Below are positions 60,474-64,000 of a stretch of DNA of 64,000 nucleotides, in pieces. The stretch is taken from contig JBFLKU010000012.1 of assembly GCA_040883315.1 (NCBI GenBank), forward strand, positions 1-64,000. Direction: 5' to 3'. The position numbers and the translations under genes are program-made. Positions within the stretch are counted from its first letter, which is position 1; every line of letters begins with the position of its first letter. The notes under the pieces were generated by a model. It made no database searches. It saw nothing but the letters and a program-made list of their open reading frames with translations, and was not told where the DNA came from. The stretch comes from JAFGUF01 sp040883315. GTDB taxonomy: Bacteria > Bacillota > Clostridia > Christensenellales > UMGS416.

Positions 60474-61607
60474 CTATGCTACAGTTGCCCTCGTTTGTCT
60501 GGAAATATTCAGCAGTATTCCTATCTCTGCCATGAAAATAATCAACGAAGTATTACCAGAGCTAATAAACGGCAGTGGTACGCCCGTAGGCGGCATAGAG
60601 CATGTTGCTACAGCTACATTCATTATTGTTTGAATAGCAATAGTTGAGGCTATACCAACAGCTAGTATTGTGCCGAACAAATCTTTGCAGTTTATTGCAG
60701 TCACAAAGCAGCGAACAATCAGGACAATAAATGCTATCAAAAGCAATGTAACACCAATAAATCCCAATTCTTCACCAATAATAGACAATATAAAGTCTGA
60801 GTTGCCATATGTCAAGTATAATAATTTTTGCTTTGAGTGTCCAAGCCCTACACCAAATAGCCCACCGGAGCCTAGTGCATACAAGGATTGTGTCAGTTGA
60901 TATCCGGTATCGTTGGCATCCAGCCAAGGTTTCAAGAATATCAGCATTCTCTGTCTTCGCCAGTCAGCAGAGAACACAGCAATTGCAGATGCGGCAGCAG
61001 CCAGCCCTGCAAGGGAGAAAAACACTCTCCATTTCATACCCGCCACTATAAACATGGATAGTATAGCTGCAAAAAGCATAAGCGCCATTGAAAGGCTTGG
61101 CTCAAAAACAATTAGTGCAACAATTACAAAAACGATAACAAAGTATGGAAGCAGACCAGAGAATATCTCCTTTATTCGCCACGATCTTGCTATCTCTAAA
61201 TTTGTTCTATTAGATAATGTTCTAGCAGTCAGTATCAGTATAGCAAATCTCGCCACCTCTGCAGGCTGAAATAAAAATAGCTTTAGATCTATCCATCTGT
61301 GTGCACCATTTATAGCTCCTGTAAAAAATACAACTATTAAGAAAATAATTGATGCAATTGTCAGTCCGAAAACTATAAATAAATTGGAGAAAATATGATA
61401 ATCAATATATGAAAGTCCAAACATCACAATAATGCCTAAAACTACGCCAATTACCTGACTAAAGAAGAATTCTTCTCCTGTGTTGCCAGATGCCTGCTCG
61501 GAATAGTATGTGGCTGAAAAAACCATTATAATTCCAAACAAAGCCAGCGCAATCACTATAACTGCAATTATATAATCAGGCCTATATTGATGTGGACTAT
61601 TATTCAT
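60474..61607 (-). CDS. ftsW: Peptidoglycan glycosyltransferase FtsW
   Basis: A 377-residue SEDS protein with about ten helices. GAINGAHRWIDL with the FQPAEVARF segment and GVPLPFISSGNTS are family signatures. It polymerises lipid II at the division septum. It overlaps the murD end by 8 bases. Confidence 0.94.
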   Translation of the reverse strand: MNNSPHQYRPDYIIAVIVIALALFGIIMVFSATYYSEQASGNTGEEFFFSQVIGVVLGIIVMFGLSYIDYHIFSNLFIVFGLTIASIIFLIVVFFTGAINGAHRWIDLKLFLFQPAEVARFAILILTARTLSNRTNLEIARSWRIKEIFSGLLPYFVIVFVIVALIVFEPSLSMALMLFAAILSMFIVAGMKWRVFFSLAGLAAAASAIAVFSADWRRQRMLIFLKPWLDANDTGYQLTQSLYALGSGGLFGVGLGHSKQKLLYLTYGNSDFILSIIGEELGFIGVTLLLIAFIVLIVRCFVTAINCKDLFGTILAVGIASTIAIQTIMNVAVATCSMPPTGVPLPFISSGNTSLIIFMAEIGILLNISRQTRATVA

Positions 61608-62964
61608 TATCCTTCTCCTGAATTTCTCTTGCTATCTCTTTAAATCTTCTGCCTCTTTGTTCAAAGTCTTTGAACATATCAAAGCTGGCACAGGCGGGTG
61701 AGAGCAAAATGTTATATCCTTCACTAGCCATTTCAAGTGCTGTATATACAGCATCTTCAAAAGTATTGCTTTCTTTATAATTTTTAAAGCCAGCTTTTTT
61801 CATCGCAGCTATAATCTTTTCCTTGGTTTGTCCGATAACTACAGCACCTTTTATTAATTCGCTGAAGCTTTCTATCAATCCGTCGAATTCTGCACCCTTT
61901 TCATATCCGCCTAGTATTATTATAGTAGGTCTGTCCATTGCCTTCACAGCCCATACGGACGCATCTGTATTGGTGCCCTTTGAATCGTTTATATATCGTA
62001 TTCCAGTATGCTCAAGTACAAATTCCAGCCTATGCTCCACAGATTTGAAATTCTGCACAGCATATGAAATGGCATCTTCGCCTATCCCATAAAAGTGCGC
62101 TATGGCTACCGCTGCCAGCACGTTTTCCAAATTATGTACACCGGGAAGTGAAACGTTTTCTTTATCACATATCTCAATTATTTTTCCGTCGTCTTTAATA
62201 ATTATTTTATTATCAGCTACACAAGCTCCATCAAAATCTATATCACCTTTGCTGAAAAATACTACTTTGCACTTTGCTTCATCTGCCATTTTGCGTGTAG
62301 TTTGGTCATCATAGTTCAAAACAAGCACATCACCATCTTTTTGGTTCTCGAATATTCTTTTTTTACATCTAATATATTCATCCATGCTGCCATGTCGTGC
62401 AATATGGTCTTCTGTTATGTTTAATATCGCAGAGACTTTCGGTCTGAACTTCTTTATAGTCTCCATCTGGAATGAGCTTACTTCAAGTGCTACATTGCTG
62501 TCTTCTTTCATTTCCAATACTTTGCTAGAAAATGCAAATCCTATATTGCCCACAATAAATGAATTTTCGCTTTGCTTTTTAAATATCGCTCCTAAAAGTG
62601 CTGTTGTAGTTGTTTTTCCGTTTGTTCCGGTTATTGCGGCTACCCTTGCAGGGCATACACTATATGCTAGCTCCACTTCTCCAATCACCGGCACTCTTCG
62701 CTTTTTTGCCACTTCGAAAAACGAAAGACTAGTTGGTATTCCCGGGCTAACTACAATCAGGTCTTTGCCTGCTACCAGTCCGTCGGCTTTGCATCCGAGC
62801 GTCAAATTAACACCTTTGTCCAAAAGCTGCAGCTGGTCAGAGAGGTCACTTTCTGTCTTTATGTCGTTAATTGTCACCTTGGCACCAAGACTATGCAGAA
62901 GATTTGCAGCGCCTATGCCGCTCCTTGCCACGCCCACTATCAATACATTGTTTCTTTTATACAT
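61600..62964 (-). CDS. murD: UDP-N-acetylmuramoylalanine--D-glutamate ligase
   Basis: A 454-residue Mur ligase adding D-Glu to UDP-MurNAc-L-Ala. The ATP loop GTNGKTTT is at 113-120, with NITEDHIARHG and NDSKGTNTDA further on. It begins 9 bases after mraY. Confidence 0.97.
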   Translation of the reverse strand: MYKRNNVLIVGVARSGIGAANLLHSLGAKVTINDIKTESDLSDQLQLLDKGVNLTLGCKADGLVAGKDLIVVSPGIPTSLSFFEVAKKRRVPVIGEVELAYSVCPARVAAITGTNGKTTTTALLGAIFKKQSENSFIVGNIGFAFSSKVLEMKEDSNVALEVSSFQMETIKKFRPKVSAILNITEDHIARHGSMDEYIRCKKRIFENQKDGDVLVLNYDDQTTRKMADEAKCKVVFFSKGDIDFDGACVADNKIIIKDDGKIIEICDKENVSLPGVHNLENVLAAVAIAHFYGIGEDAISYAVQNFKSVEHRLEFVLEHTGIRYINDSKGTNTDASVWAVKAMDRPTIIILGGYEKGAEFDGLIESFSELIKGAVVIGQTKEKIIAAMKKAGFKNYKESNTFEDAVYTALEMASEGYNILLSPACASFDMFKDFEQRGRRFKEIAREIQEKDNE

Positions 62965-62973
62965 AATAATACC

Positions 62974-63930
62974 TTAAAAAGCTAATAAGCCCAGTATGCA
63001 TACAATTATAGTTATGATTACATATGTAACTGTAATTGAAATTTCATGATATCCTAAATGCTCGAAATGATGATGAAGAGGTGCCATTTTAAACACTCTT
63101 TTTTTAGTACGTTTATATACGAATACCTGTATCATCACAGAAATTGATGACAATACAAACATTATTCCCATCACAGGCAGCCAAATCAGGGTTTCAGATG
63201 CAATAGCAACATATGCCACCATTCCACCTAGTGCCAAAGAGCCTGTATCACCCATGAAAATCCTTGCTGGATATCTATTAAAGAATATAAATCCTAATAG
63301 CCCACCTGTCAGTGCTGTTGTTATTATTTGCATGTTTGCATCTTTTGCAGCCAATCCTACGGTAAATATCAAAGCAAATGCAGCAAAATAAACCAAAGAA
63401 ACTCCAGCTGCCAGCCCGTCCAGTCCATCGGTCAAGTTTACAGAATTGCTCATACCTACCATGAAAAATACAAAGATAGGAATTATCCAAATCCCCAGAT
63501 TAATCTTTGCCTCTGTAAAAGGAATCAACAATTCGCTTCCTATATTTTTATATGCCAGCCATGCAATAACAGATGATATAGCTATCTGCATAGCCATCTT
63601 CTGCCATGCTCTTAATCCACGATTATGGTTTTTTTTAATTATTAATATATCATCAATAAATCCTATAAGACCAAAACCTACAAATGTTATAATCGCCATT
63701 AAAACTTTAGTGTCAAATTCCTTGATAAAAACCGCAGCAGATGCCATAACAGCAAGTATTATCAAAAGACCGCCCATTGTTGGCGTTCCTTGCTTTGATA
63801 GATGTGCCTGTGGGCCATCATCTCTTATTATTTGTCCAAATTTCAGCTTCTGTAATAATGGAATAAACACTGGCCCAAACGCCAATGATACCGCAAAAGC
63901 AACCAATAGTGGTGCAAAAAAAGACTGCAT
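62974..63930 (-). CDS. mraY: Phospho-N-acetylmuramoyl-pentapeptide transferase
   Basis: A 318-residue membrane enzyme with about ten helices making lipid I. The conserved motifs GFIDDILI, NLTDGLDGLA, FMGDTGSLALGG and LHHHFEHLG are all present. It starts 3 bases after the preceding gene. Confidence 0.97.
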   Translation of the reverse strand: MQSFFAPLLVAFAVSLAFGPVFIPLLQKLKFGQIIRDDGPQAHLSKQGTPTMGGLLIILAVMASAAVFIKEFDTKVLMAIITFVGFGLIGFIDDILIIKKNHNRGLRAWQKMAMQIAISSVIAWLAYKNIGSELLIPFTEAKINLGIWIIPIFVFFMVGMSNSVNLTDGLDGLAAGVSLVYFAAFALIFTVGLAAKDANMQIITTALTGGLLGFIFFNRYPARIFMGDTGSLALGGMVAYVAIASETLIWLPVMGIMFVLSSISVMIQVFVYKRTKKRVFKMAPLHHHFEHLGYHEISITVTYVIITIIVCILGLLAF

Positions 63931-63933
63931 TTT

Positions 63934-64000
63934 TTATCCTCGCCTATTCATATATTCTCTTACTATTTCTCTATCATCAAAGTGATACTTCACGCCCATA
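63934..64000 (-). CDS. murE: Mur ligase C terminus, probably MurE (partial)
   Basis: Only the last 21 codons are in the window. They end in YHFDDREIVREYMNRRG, resembling the FDDRE-x-x-RE end typical of MurE. The gene runs off the right edge. murF would normally come between murE and mraY and is not there. Confidence 0.65.
   Translation of the reverse strand, partial: MGVKYHFDDREIVREYMNRRG

Noticed and set aside
1..64000. CRISPR arrays, insertion sequences, rRNA
   Set aside because: Reading through the window I saw no regularly spaced repeats, transposase genes or rRNA sequence.

Overview
The window reads as a gene-dense stretch of chromosome from a low-GC Gram-positive anaerobe, most likely a member of the class Clostridia. 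This is an inference from the Firmicutes-type neighbourhoods (yerC-pcrA-ligA, miaB-mutS-mutL-miaA-hfq-lexA, a murE/mraY/murD/ftsW/ftsQ/ftsA/ftsZ cluster), near-consensus SigA promoters, strong AGGAGG ribosome sites, a DNA polymerase I without proofreading residues, and both an F-type and a V-type (Ntp/Atp) rotary ATPase. Almost everything is housekeeping. I see no rRNA, CRISPR array, insertion sequence or prophage, and no gene-free stretch longer than about 280 bases.

Layout. 1-98: the 3' end of an unidentified transcript with a strong terminator. 98-3157 (-): a receptor with two solute-binding domains and degenerate GGDEF and EAL domains. 3435-9730 (+): a DNA metabolism operon, yerC-pcrA-ligA, followed by an AIR-synthase-like and a NIF3-like gene. 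9926-11752 (+): a tyrosine recombinase preceded by a 34-bp palindrome, then lexA with its own LexA box. 11732-20104 (-): miaB-mutS-mutL-miaA-hfq and a PLP enzyme, overlapping lexA tail to tail. 20238-21825 (+): two RNA methyltransferases. 21820-23240 (-): an HD phosphohydrolase and a divergent dehydrogenase. 23451-25043 (+): pfkA and an anchored thioredoxin. 25097-27267 (-): a parvulin and an amidohydrolase-fold protein lacking metal ligands. 27535-29193 (+): asd, tRNA-Thr(CGU), tadA.

29196-63999 is almost entirely on the minus strand. Read in its own direction it runs: murE end, mraY, murD, ftsW, ftsQ, (terminator), ftsA, ftsZ; then polA, coaE, an orphan peptide-binding lipoprotein, hpf, a membrane GGDEF protein, a GNAT acetyltransferase; then the F-ATPase operon atpBEFHAGDC; then rpiB-upp leading into the V-ATPase operon (H-I-K-E-C-F-A-B-D), tmk, a PD-(D/E)XK protein, a two-helix membrane protein and a universal stress protein. 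bioY is the only plus-strand gene in this half.

The most unusual points are: (1) the F-ATPase delta subunit is only 72 residues, and the alpha subunit carries a 45-residue acidic tail; (2) an F-ATPase and a V-ATPase lie almost back to back, the V-type K subunit with a complete Na+ ligand set and the F-type c subunit with a partial one; (3) a 34-bp, 13-8-13-like palindrome sits at the promoter of the tyrosine recombinase; (4) several enzyme-like proteins have lost catalytic residues; (5) several start codons are better placed by promoter and ribosome-site evidence than by the longest open frame, including a probable AUU start. I did not find a clear-cut new multi-gene defence or biosynthetic system; the candidates above are the best leads.
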